Shown: piece by piece, positions 7,394 through 16,232 of the stretch
Layout of the letters: the number at the start of each line of letters is the position of its first letter
Numbering within the stretch: the first letter of the stretch is position 1
Source: Lachnospiraceae bacterium
GTDB lineage: Bacteria > Bacillota > Clostridia > Lachnospirales > Lachnospiraceae
NCBI GenBank assembly: GCA_029098105.1
Contig: JAQXNR010000003.1
Location: 1 to 43,976, forward strand
Length of the DNA: 43,976 nt
Direction: 5' to 3'
Position numbers and translations under genes: made by a program
Notes under the pieces: model-generated
The model's input: only the letters and a program-made list of their open reading frames with translations
What the model was told of the DNA's origin: nothing
The model's database searches: none

Positions 7394-10300
7394 TTATGCC
7401 TTTGCCGGCTCCTCCAACTGTTCCTCAATCAGATTGACGCTGACTAAAGTGCTGACACCCTTTTCCTGCATGGTAATTCCATACAAAACATCTGCCGCTG
7501 TCATCGTTCCCCGTCGGTGGGTAATAACAATAAACTGGGTGTGGGAGGTCAGTTTGTGGATGTACCGGGCAAACCGGTCTACGTTACTGTCATCCAGAGC
7601 TGCCTCAATCTCATCCAATAGACAGAACGGGGATGGCTTTAAGTTCTGAATTGCAAATAACAAGGCAATCGCAGTCAATGCCTTTTCTCCACCGGAAAGC
7701 TGCATCATATTCTGCAGTTTTTTCCCCGGAGGCTGGGCATTAATCTGAATTCCCGCCGTCAGTATATCCTCTCCTTCATTCAGAATCAGACTTGCCTTTC
7801 CGCCTCCAAACATTTCCTTAAATACCACGGCAAACATGTCCTGAATCTCTGCAAATTTCTCGCTGAACTGTTTTCTCATATTGGTGTCCAGTTCTTCCAG
7901 GATTCCCAGCAGATTCTGTTCTGAAGTTACAATGTCATTGCGCTGTCCATTCAAAAATTCATACCGTCCGGACACTTCCTTATATTCTTCGATGGAATTT
8001 ACATTCACATCGCCCAAATCTTTGATTTTGCGTTTTAGCGAACCACTCTGCTTCTTCAAATCTGGCAGATTCGTCAACTCATTATTGCGCAGTTCCATGG
8101 CATTGTAATATGTCAACTCATACTCTGCCCACATGTATTCATTCAAGTTCTCCAACTGCTCCGACAATTTTTCCTTTTGCGTTTCCAGTCGGTACTGTTC
8201 TTTGTCCAGTTCTGCCTGTCGTGTCGTCAATTCCTGATGTTTTGTGAAGAAATCTCTGTGGTTCTGCTGAACCTCCTCCTGTTCCTTCTGCATTGTTTGA
8301 AGTGCGGTTTCTAACTGTTTTTGCTGGCTTTCACAGGATTCTATGTTTCGATTGCACTCTGCAATCCGGTGAGTAATCCGCTCAATTTCCTCATACGCAA
8401 ATCCAGTCTTTTCAATCAGTTCTTCTTTTTCCTGATTGAGAACTCCTTCCTCTGCTTTGATTCGCTTAATATTTTCCATTAAGAAAGCACCCTGCTGCTC
8501 TACAGACTGGAATTCCAGCAGCAACTCATTTACCTTTGCCTGCTGTGTTTCCTCCGTTGCAGTCATTTTTTCAATTTCTGTCTCTAACTGGCGGATGGCT
8601 TCCTCCCGGGCATTTTTTGCCTCTTCCTGCTTCACATTACCAGCAAAGAGTTTTTCCTTGCTCTGGGTAATGGTTTCCACCTGAGTCTCCAGTTCTTTGT
8701 TTTCCCGCAAAACGGTTTCTATAGATTTCTGCAAATCGTCAAGGCGCTGTTCTGCCTGGGAAATATTCAGTTTCAGGGTATTGTCCTGTATTTTATATTC
8801 CTGCAGACGCTGATTCAACTGCTCTGCAATCTCCTTGTGTTCTCCCCGGGCATTGCTAATCTCTACTTCTTTTTTACGTGCCGCCTCCGCCATCTTCTGG
8901 CAATCCTGAATCCGTTCACTGAGTTCTTCCATTTCCCGGCGACGTCCCAAAAGATTGCTGCTGTTACGGTAAGCACCGCCAGACATGGCTCCTCCGGGAT
9001 TGATGGATTCTCCCTCAATCGTGACAATCCGAAGACTCTGCTGGTATTTTTTTGCCAGAGCAATAGCATGGTCAATCTGGTCCACCACCACAATTCTGCC
9101 CAGCAAATGTTCCATCAGTTTGTCATACTTGGCATCCGTTTCCACCAATGTGTTGGCAAGTCCAATGACTCCCGGCTCCTTCAAAGCCTCCGGGGAACGA
9201 AAACTCCCTCTGGGAGAAATGCTGGTCAGAGGTAAAAAGGTAGCGCGTCCTGCCCGTTCTTTTTTTAATATAGAAATCAACTGCTTGGCAGTCTGGTCAT
9301 CTTCCGTCACAATGTTTTGAATGCTGCCTCCCAGCGCCGTTTCCACAGCGGTCTCATAATCTTTCTTTACCGTTATAATATCCGCTACTACACCGAGAAT
9401 TCCGGGCATTTTCTTTTTTTCTTCCATAACCCGCTTAATGCTGCTTCCATAACCGTCATAGCGCTCTGCCATATTTTTCAATGTTTCCAGTTTGGAACGG
9501 CTTCTGTGGTATTCTTGCTCTGCCTGGGCCAGTTTGCTCTTGTTCACGTTGTGTTTCTCGGACAATTCCTTTAATATCTGCTCATTCTTGTCCATGTCAG
9601 AAAGTAACTGCTCGACTTCTTCCCCACACTGTCGACACTGTGCCTCACAGTCCTCTTTGAACTGCTTCTGGTCCTGCTCCTCACTGCGGTATTTTAACAT
9701 ACGCTGATTCAACTCCACCTTACGGAGATTGACATTTTCCAGCATGGCATCATAGCGTCCAACCTTTGCCTTTAATTCAGCAGTCTCACTGACAAAAGCA
9801 ACAATGTCTGATTTATATGTTTCAATCCGCTCTTTTAACTCAGCAATGGTATTTCGCGTCTCTTCCACTGCTTCCTCTGCCTCAGTCTGACGTTCATCAA
9901 TAGTATCCAACTGCTCATCAAACCCACTCTTTTTCTCATACAATGCATCCTTTTCCGTCTGCTTTTGAATCAAAGTTTCCTCAATCTGGGTCAGACGGCT
10001 GGTAATATGGGCATCGTTCATTTTTGCGGTGTTAATCTGCTCATTGAACACATTAATATCACCCTGAGATTTCTGTATCGACAACTTCAACTCTGAAATC
10101 TGGGATTTTTTTGTAGCAATGTCTGTGGCATACTGCTCCTTTTGCCGTTCCAGTGCATCGTATTCCTTCTTCGTGTACTCCAACTGGCTGCGTGTTTCCT
10201 CCATATCCCCAGCGACAATGTCAGTCTTTTCCTCCACGTCTTTCATGCGCTGGTTCACGTCATCACTTTCCAGTAAAAACACATTGACATCCAGTGTTTT

Positions 10301-10966
10301 TAATTCCTCTTTATACTGCAAATACTGCTTTGCCACTTCTGACTGCTGTTTTAGCGGTCCTACCTGACGCTCCAGTTCTACAATAATATCATTCACCCGG
10401 GCCAGATTGTCCCGTTCCTGTTCCAGTGCCTTCTCTGTCGTCGCCTTGTTTTTCTTGTATTTTACAATTCCCGCAGCTTCGTCAAATAACTCTCTGCGCT
10501 CCTCCGGCTTTCCACTCAGAATCTTGTCAATCTGTCCCTGTCCAATAATAGAATACCCTTCTTTACCTACACCGGTGTCAAAAAACATGGACTGCACATC
10601 CTTTAACCGGCAGGGACTGCCGTTTAACAAATATTCCGACTCACCGGAACGGTATACCCGCCGAGCTACAATAACCTCATCATACTCCACTGGAAGAGAA
10701 TGGTCACTGTTGTCCATCGTCAATGCCACATAGGCAAAACCCAGTGGCTTGCGATTCTCGGTTCCCGCAAAAATGACATCTTCCATCTTTGTACCCCGGA
10801 GCTGCTTTGCACTCTGTTCCCCCAACACCCAGCGCACAGCATCTGCCACATTACTCTTGCCGGAACCATTCGGTCCAACAATTCCGGTAAAGCCATGCTC
10901 GAACTGAAACACAATCCGGTTTGCAAAAGACTTAAATCCATTGATTTCAATACTTTTTAAATACAT
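7394..10966 (-). CDS. smc: Chromosome segregation protein SMC
   Basis: A condensin ATPase of 1190 residues. The head has Walker A GPNGSGKS (31-38), the ABC signature LSGGEKALTAIALLFA (from 1090) and Walker B FCLLDEIEAALDD (about 1115-1127). Two long coiled coils (about 170-500 and 670-1010) flank a hinge (about 515-660, with GVVADIITV and GGAMSGGAYRNSS). SMC organises and segregates the chromosome with ScpA and ScpB, which are not in this window. The length is typical. The gene starts 43 bp after rnc and precedes ftsY. Confidence 0.97.
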   Translation of the reverse strand: MYLKSIEINGFKSFANRIVFQFEHGFTGIVGPNGSGKSNVADAVRWVLGEQSAKQLRGTKMEDVIFAGTENRKPLGFAYVALTMDNSDHSLPVEYDEVIVARRVYRSGESEYLLNGSPCRLKDVQSMFFDTGVGKEGYSIIGQGQIDKILSGKPEERRELFDEAAGIVKYKKNKATTEKALEQERDNLARVNDIIVELERQVGPLKQQSEVAKQYLQYKEELKTLDVNVFLLESDDVNQRMKDVEEKTDIVAGDMEETRSQLEYTKKEYDALERQKEQYATDIATKKSQISELKLSIQKSQGDINVFNEQINTAKMNDAHITSRLTQIEETLIQKQTEKDALYEKKSGFDEQLDTIDERQTEAEEAVEETRNTIAELKERIETYKSDIVAFVSETAELKAKVGRYDAMLENVNLRKVELNQRMLKYRSEEQDQKQFKEDCEAQCRQCGEEVEQLLSDMDKNEQILKELSEKHNVNKSKLAQAEQEYHRSRSKLETLKNMAERYDGYGSSIKRVMEEKKKMPGILGVVADIITVKKDYETAVETALGGSIQNIVTEDDQTAKQLISILKKERAGRATFLPLTSISPRGSFRSPEALKEPGVIGLANTLVETDAKYDKLMEHLLGRIVVVDQIDHAIALAKKYQQSLRIVTIEGESINPGGAMSGGAYRNSSNLLGRRREMEELSERIQDCQKMAEAARKKEVEISNARGEHKEIAEQLNQRLQEYKIQDNTLKLNISQAEQRLDDLQKSIETVLRENKELETQVETITQSKEKLFAGNVKQEEAKNAREEAIRQLETEIEKMTATEETQQAKVNELLLEFQSVEQQGAFLMENIKRIKAEEGVLNQEKEELIEKTGFAYEEIERITHRIAECNRNIESCESQQKQLETALQTMQKEQEEVQQNHRDFFTKHQELTTRQAELDKEQYRLETQKEKLSEQLENLNEYMWAEYELTYYNAMELRNNELTNLPDLKKQSGSLKRKIKDLGDVNVNSIEEYKEVSGRYEFLNGQRNDIVTSEQNLLGILEELDTNMRKQFSEKFAEIQDMFAVVFKEMFGGGKASLILNEGEDILTAGIQINAQPPGKKLQNMMQLSGGEKALTAIALLFAIQNLKPSPFCLLDEIEAALDDSNVDRFARYIHKLTSHTQFIVITHRRGTMTAADVLYGITMQEKGVSTLVSVNLIEEQLEEPAKA

Positions 10967-11009
10967 AACTACTGTTCCTCATCTATGCTTAAATTCCCAC
11001 AGGAACCGT

Positions 11010-11708
11010 TTACGGTTCTGTCTTTTTCAGTTTTAACAGTGCCTCATAAGCGGCATGTTGCTCCGCTGCTTTTTTGGTGTGTCCTCGTCCGGTTCCGATT
11101 ACTGCCTCATTTAACCGGGCCTGAGCAATAAATTCTTTATTGTGCTCTGGTCCTTCCTCACCAATAATCACATAGGTTAAAACCTGATTTTTCTCTGCTT
11201 GCACTACTTCCTGAAGAGAAGTTTTGGCATCGTAAAACAACTGCTTGTGGGCAATGTCCTTCAATAAAATACGGTGAATAAAGGCTTTCGCCGGTTCCAG
11301 TCCACCATCCATATAAATAGCACCCAGTACAGACTCAAAGGCATCTGACAAAATGGAATCCCGGTTGCGTCCTCCTGTCATGTCCTCCCCCTTGCTCAGG
11401 AAAATATAATCTCCCAGAGAAATTTCCCGGGCACAAGTTGCCAGTGTAAATTCACAAACAAGGCTTGCCCTGGTTTTCGTCATCTCCCCTTCGGATTTAT
11501 CCGGATATTGACGGTACAAGTAGTCACTGACAATCAGTTCCAGCACTGCATCTCCCAAATACTCAATCCGTTCATTGAACTGCCCCTTTGTCGGTCGGGG
11601 ACATTCATGGGCGTAGGAACTGTGGGTCAGGGCAAGACGCAAAAAAGAGATGTCCTGAAACTGATAGGAAAGGGTCCCCTGCAATTTTTTAAAATCTGGC
11701 TGAAACAT
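11010..11708 (-). CDS. rnc: Ribonuclease III
   Basis: A double-stranded-RNA endonuclease that processes rRNA precursors and other structured RNAs. It is 232 residues with the catalytic signature NERIEYLGDAVLEL (45-58), the second acidic patch DAFESVLGAIYMDGG, and a C-terminal dsRNA-binding domain (about 158-230, KTSLQEVVQAEK...GRGHTKKAAEQHAAYEALLKL). GGGGGA precedes the ATG. It follows plsX by 20 bp; acpP, often found between these two genes in Firmicutes, is absent here. Confidence 0.96.
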   Translation of the reverse strand: MFQPDFKKLQGTLSYQFQDISFLRLALTHSSYAHECPRPTKGQFNERIEYLGDAVLELIVSDYLYRQYPDKSEGEMTKTRASLVCEFTLATCAREISLGDYIFLSKGEDMTGGRNRDSILSDAFESVLGAIYMDGGLEPAKAFIHRILLKDIAHKQLFYDAKTSLQEVVQAEKNQVLTYVIIGEEGPEHNKEFIAQARLNEAVIGTGRGHTKKAAEQHAAYEALLKLKKTEP

Positions 11709-11728
11709 AATTTTTCCCCCTGAAGGCT

Positions 11729-12742
11729 TTACTGCACCTGGTTTTGAATTTTTTCCTGAATCTTGTCATTAATTTTTTGCTCGGTAAAATCAACACATTG
11801 CAAAATAGCATTTTTCATCTCTGCGTGAGTCGCCGTTCCATGAATTTTTACTACCAGTCCTTTTAAACCGAGAAGTGGTGCTCCACCATATTCTGCTGTG
11901 TCAAACTTGGACATAACGCCCTTTAATGCCGGCTTCACCAAAACACCGCCGATTTTTGTGCGGGTGGAAGTCATAACCTCTGCCTTAATCATCTTCACAA
12001 GAGCACCGGCAAGTCCTTCCGACAATTTTAAAATAACATTTCCAACAAAGGCATCACAGACAATCACGTCACAGGCTCCATAAGGAATATCCCGTGGCTC
12101 CACACTTCCAATAAAATTGATGTCTTCGCATTCTTTTAACAGTGGATAGGTTTCTTTGACTAACTGGTTTCCCTTCGCTTCTTCCATACCAATGTTCACA
12201 ATCGCAACCCGGGGATTGGGAATTCCCACTACATTTTCCATGTAAATAGAGCCCATCTTTGCAAACTGCAACAACTGATGGGGTTTGGAATCCATGTTGG
12301 CACCGGAATCAATCAACAGGGAAACGCCCTTCATATTGGGAATCACAGGTGCTAACGGTGCCCGTTCCACGCCTTTCATCCGTCCGACAATAACCTGTCC
12401 ACCAACCAGAATCGCTCCGGAACTGCCAGCAGAAACAAAGGCATCTGCACTGCCTTCCTTTACTTTCTTTAAAGCCACTACCATGGAGGAATCCTTTTTC
12501 TTCTGAATTTCCATAACCGGTGAAGCATCACAACTCACTTCCTCAGTGGTGGGAACTACTGTAATCCGCTCCGCATCATATTCGTACTGGGAAAGTTCCT
12601 GCTCCACTACATCCTGATTTCCGCACAGCAGAACATGTACGGTCTCATTCTCTTTTGTGGCGAGAACAGCCCCTTTTACCATTTCCTTGGCACCATTGTC
12701 ACCGCCCATTGCATCCACTGCAACTGTTACAAATTCGCTCAT
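11729..12742 (-). CDS. plsX: Phosphate acyltransferase PlsX
   Basis: PlsX converts acyl-ACP to acyl-phosphate, the acyl donor for PlsY in phospholipid synthesis. The protein is 337 residues and starts MSEFVTVAVDAMGGDNG, the usual PlsX N-terminus. Two ATGs are 6 bp apart; GGAGG directly abuts the first and is six bases before the second (12740-12742), so the second is preferred. Other matches include FVSAGSSGAILVGG, DSGANMDSKPHQLLQFA and GNVILKLSEGL. The gene has its own predicted promoter (12811-12839), and the preceding rpmF unit is closed by a terminator, so it probably heads the plsX-rnc-smc-ftsY operon. Confidence 0.95.
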   Translation of the reverse strand: MSEFVTVAVDAMGGDNGAKEMVKGAVLATKENETVHVLLCGNQDVVEQELSQYEYDAERITVVPTTEEVSCDASPVMEIQKKKDSSMVVALKKVKEGSADAFVSAGSSGAILVGGQVIVGRMKGVERAPLAPVIPNMKGVSLLIDSGANMDSKPHQLLQFAKMGSIYMENVVGIPNPRVAIVNIGMEEAKGNQLVKETYPLLKECEDINFIGSVEPRDIPYGACDVIVCDAFVGNVILKLSEGLAGALVKMIKAEVMTSTRTKIGGVLVKPALKGVMSKFDTAEYGGAPLLGLKGLVVKIHGTATHAEMKNAILQCVDFTEQKINDKIQEKIQNQVQ

Positions 12743-12810
12743 ATTCATCCTCCAATCAAAACTTTCTTACTCTTTCATTCCCTGCAAAAGCACATAAAAA
12801 TCCACTAAAT

Positions 12811-12839
12811 ACTATACACTAAACTGCTCAAACTTGCAA
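12811..12839 (-). promoter_or_regulatory. Promoter of the plsX-rnc-smc-ftsY operon, with direct repeats around the -10
   Basis: On the minus strand TTGCAA (plus 12834-12839), a 17-bp spacer and TATAGT (plus 12811-12816) form a fair promoter. On the plus strand the heptamer CACTAAA occurs at 12803-12809 and 12817-12823, on both sides of the -10; this 14-bp-spaced direct repeat could be a regulator site. The role of the repeat is inference. Confidence 0.65.
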
Positions 12840-12843
12840 TACG

Positions 12844-12873
12844 AAAAAAGGTCTATCCCTGCCGGACAGACCC
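12844..12873 (-). terminator. Intrinsic terminator after rpmF
   Basis: Read on the minus strand: GGTCTGTCC, a five-base loop GGCAG, GGATAGACC (nine pairs including one G-U), then TTTTTT at plus 12849-12844. It lies 22 bp after the rpmF stop and separates the DUF177-rpmF unit from the plsX promoter. Confidence 0.85.
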
Positions 12874-12895
12874 TTAAATATCGCACATCGTGAAA

Positions 12896-13075
12896 TTAGT
12901 TAGCCTTCACGATTTCCTTCTTATTGTAAGAACCGCAAGCTTTGCATACTCTATGAGGCATCATTAAAGCACCACAGTTACTGCACTTTACTAATGTAGG
13001 AGCACTCATTTTCCAGTTTGCTCTTCTCTTATCTCTTCTCGCCTTGGAAGATTTATTCTTAGGACAGATTGACAT
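12896..13075 (-). CDS. rpmF: 50S ribosomal protein L32
   Basis: Large-subunit protein L32, 59 residues: MSICPKNKSSKARRDKRR, then WKMSAPTLVKCSNC. Four cysteines in two CxxC pairs (31, 34, 44, 47; CSNC and CKAC) mark the zinc-binding form. The frame is open further upstream, but the ATG at 13073-13075 has AGGAGGTG just before it and gives the proper L32 N-terminus. It follows DUF177 by 31 bp, a pairing conserved from Clostridia to Proteobacteria, and is followed by a terminator. Confidence 0.95.
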   Translation of the reverse strand: MSICPKNKSSKARRDKRRANWKMSAPTLVKCSNCGALMMPHRVCKACGSYNKKEIVKAN

Positions 13076-13106
13076 ACTAACACCTCCTTCTCTATCCACC
13101 GTAACC

Positions 13107-13646
13107 CTACTGTTTCGGAGGGGAACTCTCTTTAAAATAATCATCAAATATACTGAGGACATCTGCCATTCGCGGATCCGGAACTTTGTCATCGCATCCA
13201 CACTCCGTAACATTCCGATTCCCTCCACATACCGGGCAAATCCCCTTGCAGTCCTCACTGCAAAGATTCTTCATCGGAAGTCTCACGGAAACTTCTTCAT
13301 AAACCAGCATATCCACATCCAGATGACATTCTTTGATGTAATTCACATCATCTAAATCCTGATTGCCCTCGTCCTCGCTAACATTCAATGAACGATTCAA
13401 CTGAATCTCAAACCGGTGTACTACATCCTCAAGACATCTGTCACAGGGAATTGCAAGTTCCAGTGTAACCTCTGCCTCTATACGCAACTTCTGGTTTCCC
13501 AGATTCGTCAGCCGTAAATGAACCGGTGTCTTACTCACAACAGAATAATCATAGCCGTGAAAAGACATAACCTCTTGTTCCAGTTCTACATCCGTCTCAT
13601 ATACCTTAGCAGGCACGGACAATATGTTTGAAAGTTTTATTTCCAT
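13107..13646 (-). CDS. DUF177 (YceD/YlbN) family protein
   Basis: A 179-residue protein of the YceD/YlbN family, which sits directly upstream of rpmF in many bacteria and has been connected with 23S rRNA accumulation in some. The family features seen are IPCDRCLEDV (about 66-75) and a cysteine-rich stretch near the C-terminus, LCSEDCKGICPVCGGNRN, then ECGC. The ATG at 13644-13646 is only about 14 nt from the predicted transcription start, and the ribosome binding site is weak (GTGG), unlike its neighbours. Homologous gene order (ylbM-ylbN-rpmF) exists in Bacillus subtilis. Confidence 0.88.
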   Translation of the reverse strand: MEIKLSNILSVPAKVYETDVELEQEVMSFHGYDYSVVSKTPVHLRLTNLGNQKLRIEAEVTLELAIPCDRCLEDVVHRFEIQLNRSLNVSEDEGNQDLDDVNYIKECHLDVDMLVYEEVSVRLPMKNLCSEDCKGICPVCGGNRNVTECGCDDKVPDPRMADVLSIFDDYFKESSPPKQ

Positions 13647-13666
13647 AACTTTACCACACTTTTCCC

Positions 13667-13695
13667 ATTATACATATCGCAATGCGCTTTGTCAA
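13667..13695 (-). promoter_or_regulatory. Full-consensus promoter of DUF177-rpmF
   Basis: On the minus strand TTGACA (plus 13690-13695), exactly 17 bp, and TATAAT (plus 13667-13672) match the sigma-A consensus at all twelve positions. The predicted start near 13660 leaves an unusually short leader before the DUF177 ATG at 13646. Confidence 0.9.
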
Positions 13696-13706
13696 CAAAT
13701 TTTTGG

Positions 13707-13739
13707 CAAAAGAATGCACCCGCCTTCTGGCCGTCTGCA
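13707..13739 (-). terminator. Possible weak terminator after ackA
   Basis: On the minus strand TGCA...GCC-AGAA-GGC...TGCA forms an imperfect hairpin (stem edges at plus 13715-13718 and 13736-13739), followed by TTCTTTT. The stem contains mismatches, so it may be only partly effective. It lies just after the ackA stop and before the DUF177 promoter. Confidence 0.45.
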
Positions 13740-13755
13740 CCTTCTCCTTCCCATT

Positions 13756-14949
13756 CTAAGGAACCAGCGCCACAGTCTCCCGGGCAATTGCCAACTCTTC
13801 ATTGGTCGGAATCACCATAACCCGGACTCTGGAATCTTCTGTAGAAATGGTAACCTCCTCGCCCCTTAACGCATTCTTTTCATCATCTATAGCAATTCCT
13901 AAATATCCCAGATATTCACATACCATCTTGCGAACAGCACTGTTGTTCTCTCCCACTCCGGCAGTAAAACAAATGACATCCACACCATTCATTGCTGCTA
14001 CATAGGAACCAATATACTTGGCAACCCGGTATGCATATACCTGCAACGCATCCGCTGCCAGTTCATTGCCCTGTGCTGCTGCTGCATCCAAATCCCGGAA
14101 ATCGCTACTCACCTTGGACAATCCGGCAACACCCGATTTCTTATTGAGTACCGTCATCATCTCTTCCAGTGACAACTGTTCTTTCTTAGAAATAAACTCC
14201 ATAATTGCCGGGTCAATATCACCAGAGCGGGTTCCCATAATCAAGCCCTCCAGTGGAGTGAGACCCATACTGGTGTCCACAGATTCACCGTTCAAAACTG
14301 CACATACACTGGCTCCATTTCCCAGATGGCAGACAATCATTTTGGAATTCTTTATATCCAGATTCAGAATCTGGGCAGCCCGCTTACTCACATAACTGTG
14401 AGAGGTTCCATGAAAACCATATCGGCGCACCTTATATTTTTCATAGTATTCATAGGGCAGTCCATATAAATATGCCTTTTTCGGCATCGTCTGATGAAAC
14501 GCAGTATCAAACACTGCCACCATCGGAACTCCCGGCATACACTCTTTGCAGGCGTTAATTCCAATCAGATTAGCAGGGTTGTGAAGGGGAGCCAGATCGT
14601 TACACTCCTCAATCGCCTGTACCACTTCATCCGTAATTACGGTAGAAGCAGCAAACTTCTCACCACCGTGAACAATCCGATGTCCCACTGCGCCAATCTC
14701 CTCCAGACTCTGAATCACACCATTTTCCGGATCGGTCAGTTCCTCCAGAACCAACTTCACTGCCGCGGTGTGATCCGGCATCGGTTTCTCGATGACTACT
14801 TTGTCCCTGCCTGCAGGGGTATGGGTCAGACGGCTTCCATCAATGGTAATACGCTCACACAATCCCTTTGCCAATACATTTTCACTAACTGAATCAATCA
14901 ACTGGTACTTCAAGGAAGAACTACCACAATTTATTACCAATACGTTCAT
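13756..14949 (-). CDS. ackA: Acetate kinase
   Basis: Converts acetyl phosphate and ADP to acetate and ATP, the ATP-yielding last step of acetate fermentation. It is 397 residues: [19 protein letters not shown] at the start, [32 protein letters not shown] and [17 protein letters not shown] are all family hallmarks. The frame is open further upstream, but AGGAGG lies just before the ATG at 14947-14949, which gives the canonical N-terminus. It begins 16 bp after pta and is surely co-transcribed. Confidence 0.97.
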   Translation of the reverse strand: MNVLVINCGSSSLKYQLIDSVSENVLAKGLCERITIDGSRLTHTPAGRDKVVIEKPMPDHTAAVKLVLEELTDPENGVIQSLEEIGAVGHRIVHGGEKFAASTVITDEVVQAIEECNDLAPLHNPANLIGINACKECMPGVPMVAVFDTAFHQTMPKKAYLYGLPYEYYEKYKVRRYGFHGTSHSYVSKRAAQILNLDIKNSKMIVCHLGNGASVCAVLNGESVDTSMGLTPLEGLIMGTRSGDIDPAIMEFISKKEQLSLEEMMTVLNKKSGVAGLSKVSSDFRDLDAAAAQGNELAADALQVYAYRVAKYIGSYVAAMNGVDVICFTAGVGENNSAVRKMVCEYLGYLGIAIDDEKNALRGEEVTISTEDSRVRVMVIPTNEELAIARETVALVP

Positions 14950-14965
14950 TTTTCTCCTCCTGCTT

Positions 14966-15982
14966 TTAATTCCGCTCTGCTGCAAGTTGCTGTGCCTGAA
15001 CTGCAGTAATGGCAACTACACCAACAATATCATCTGCTACGCAACCTCGGGAAAGGTCATTGACCGGAGCTGCCAATCCCTGAGTAATTGGTCCATAGGC
15101 TTCCGCCTTGGCAAGACGCTGAACCAGTTTGTATCCATTGTTACCACAATCCAAATCCGGGAACACCAGAACGTTAGCACGCCCTGCAATCTCGCTGTCC
15201 GGTGCCTTTAAGCGGGCAACCTCCGGAACAATGGCAGCATCTACCTGAAATTCCCCGTCTACTTTTAACCGGGGATTCTGCTCCTTGCAAATCCGGGTTG
15301 CTTCCACCACCTTGTCCACATCCGGATGAGTGGCACTTCCCAGAGTGGAGTGGGAAATCATCGCCACAATCGGCTCTTTCTCTACCAGTGTAGTAAAGGA
15401 AGCGGCAGAACTCTCTGCAATGGCCGCTAATTCTTCCGGATTCGGATTCTGATTCAGTCCCGCATCCGCAAAAACAAAAGCTCCATTAGCACCATACTGA
15501 CAATCGGGAACAACCATCAGGAAAAAGGCGGAAACCAACTTGGTACCCGGTTTTGTTTTCAACACCTGAAGGGAAGCCCGCAATACATCTGCAGAGGAGT
15601 GGCAGGCTCCTGCTACCATGCCATCCGCATCTCCCATTTTTACCATCATACAGCCAAAATAGAGAAAATTCGAAGTTAATATTTCTCTGGCACGGCTTTC
15701 CGTCATTCCCTTTTTATATCTTATTTCCACAAACTTCTCAATATATTCATCCAAACGTTCAAATTCATCGGGGTAGACAAATTCTGCCTTTTCAATATGG
15801 AGCCGGTTGGACTCTGCATTGGAAAGAAGACGCTCCTTGTCTCCCACTAGAACAATGTCCGCAATGTCCTCTTTTAATATTTTATGGGCTGCAATAATGG
15901 TACGCATGTCATTCGTCTCCGGTAGCACAATTTTCATCTTCTGGTATTTTGCCCTCTCCTTAATCTTCTCAATAAATCCCAC
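14966..15982 (-). CDS. pta: Phosphate acetyltransferase
   Basis: Converts acetyl-CoA and phosphate to acetyl phosphate, feeding AckA. It is 338 residues with [25 protein letters not shown] at the start (GTG read as Met), [38 protein letters not shown] and [18 protein letters not shown] chose the GTG at 15980-15982: AAAGGAG lies about 8 nt upstream and family members start with this sequence; an upstream ATG (15998-16000) would add six residues without a better site. Its promoter lies at 16072-16100, divergent from tmcAL. Confidence 0.94.
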   Translation of the reverse strand: MGFIEKIKERAKYQKMKIVLPETNDMRTIIAAHKILKEDIADIVLVGDKERLLSNAESNRLHIEKAEFVYPDEFERLDEYIEKFVEIRYKKGMTESRAREILTSNFLYFGCMMVKMGDADGMVAGACHSSADVLRASLQVLKTKPGTKLVSAFFLMVVPDCQYGANGAFVFADAGLNQNPNPEELAAIAESSAASFTTLVEKEPIVAMISHSTLGSATHPDVDKVVEATRICKEQNPRLKVDGEFQVDAAIVPEVARLKAPDSEIAGRANVLVFPDLDCGNNGYKLVQRLAKAEAYGPITQGLAAPVNDLSRGCVADDIVGVVAITAVQAQQLAAERN

Positions 15983-16071
15983 TGTCCTTCTCCTTTCCAT
16001 TCTTCCCACTGTTTTATGCGGAGCCCTTACCGCTCCTAAGCGCACTTTAAAATGAGTGCTCAGTTATCATT

Positions 16072-16100
16072 ATTATAAGCCTATCTGCTGTTGTATACAA
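16072..16100 (-). promoter_or_regulatory. Promoter of pta-ackA
   Basis: On the minus strand TTGTAT (plus 16095-16100), a 17-bp spacer and TATAAT (plus 16072-16077). The -35 lies in a perfect palindrome TTGTATACAA (16091-16100). The leader of about 85 nt contains an inverted repeat GCACT-N8-AGTGC. I could not find a convincing CcpA cre site or Rex site. Confidence 0.75.
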
Positions 16101-16146
16101 GAAGGTTTTTGGAAAAAATCTGTCTTTTTTATAATACAATTTATTA

Positions 16147-16175
16147 TTGTAACCTACCCTTAAATTGGGTACAAT
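16147..16175 (+). promoter_or_regulatory. Promoter of tmcAL-ylbJ with inverted repeat in the spacer
   Basis: TTGTAA (16147-16152), a 17-bp spacer and TACAAT (16170-16175). The spacer and -10 contain an inverted repeat TACCC-N7-GGGTA (16155-16171), which could serve as an operator. It lies 47 bp from the oppositely oriented pta-ackA promoter. Confidence 0.7.
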
Positions 16176-16232
16176 AAGTGTAATTGAAGTATGAGACATA
16201 AACATATATTTTAACAGGAAGGAATCACCTCT

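Noticed and set aside
15983-16071. CcpA cre or Rex operator in the pta leader
   Set aside because: Inverted repeats are present but none fits the known cre or Rex patterns well enough.
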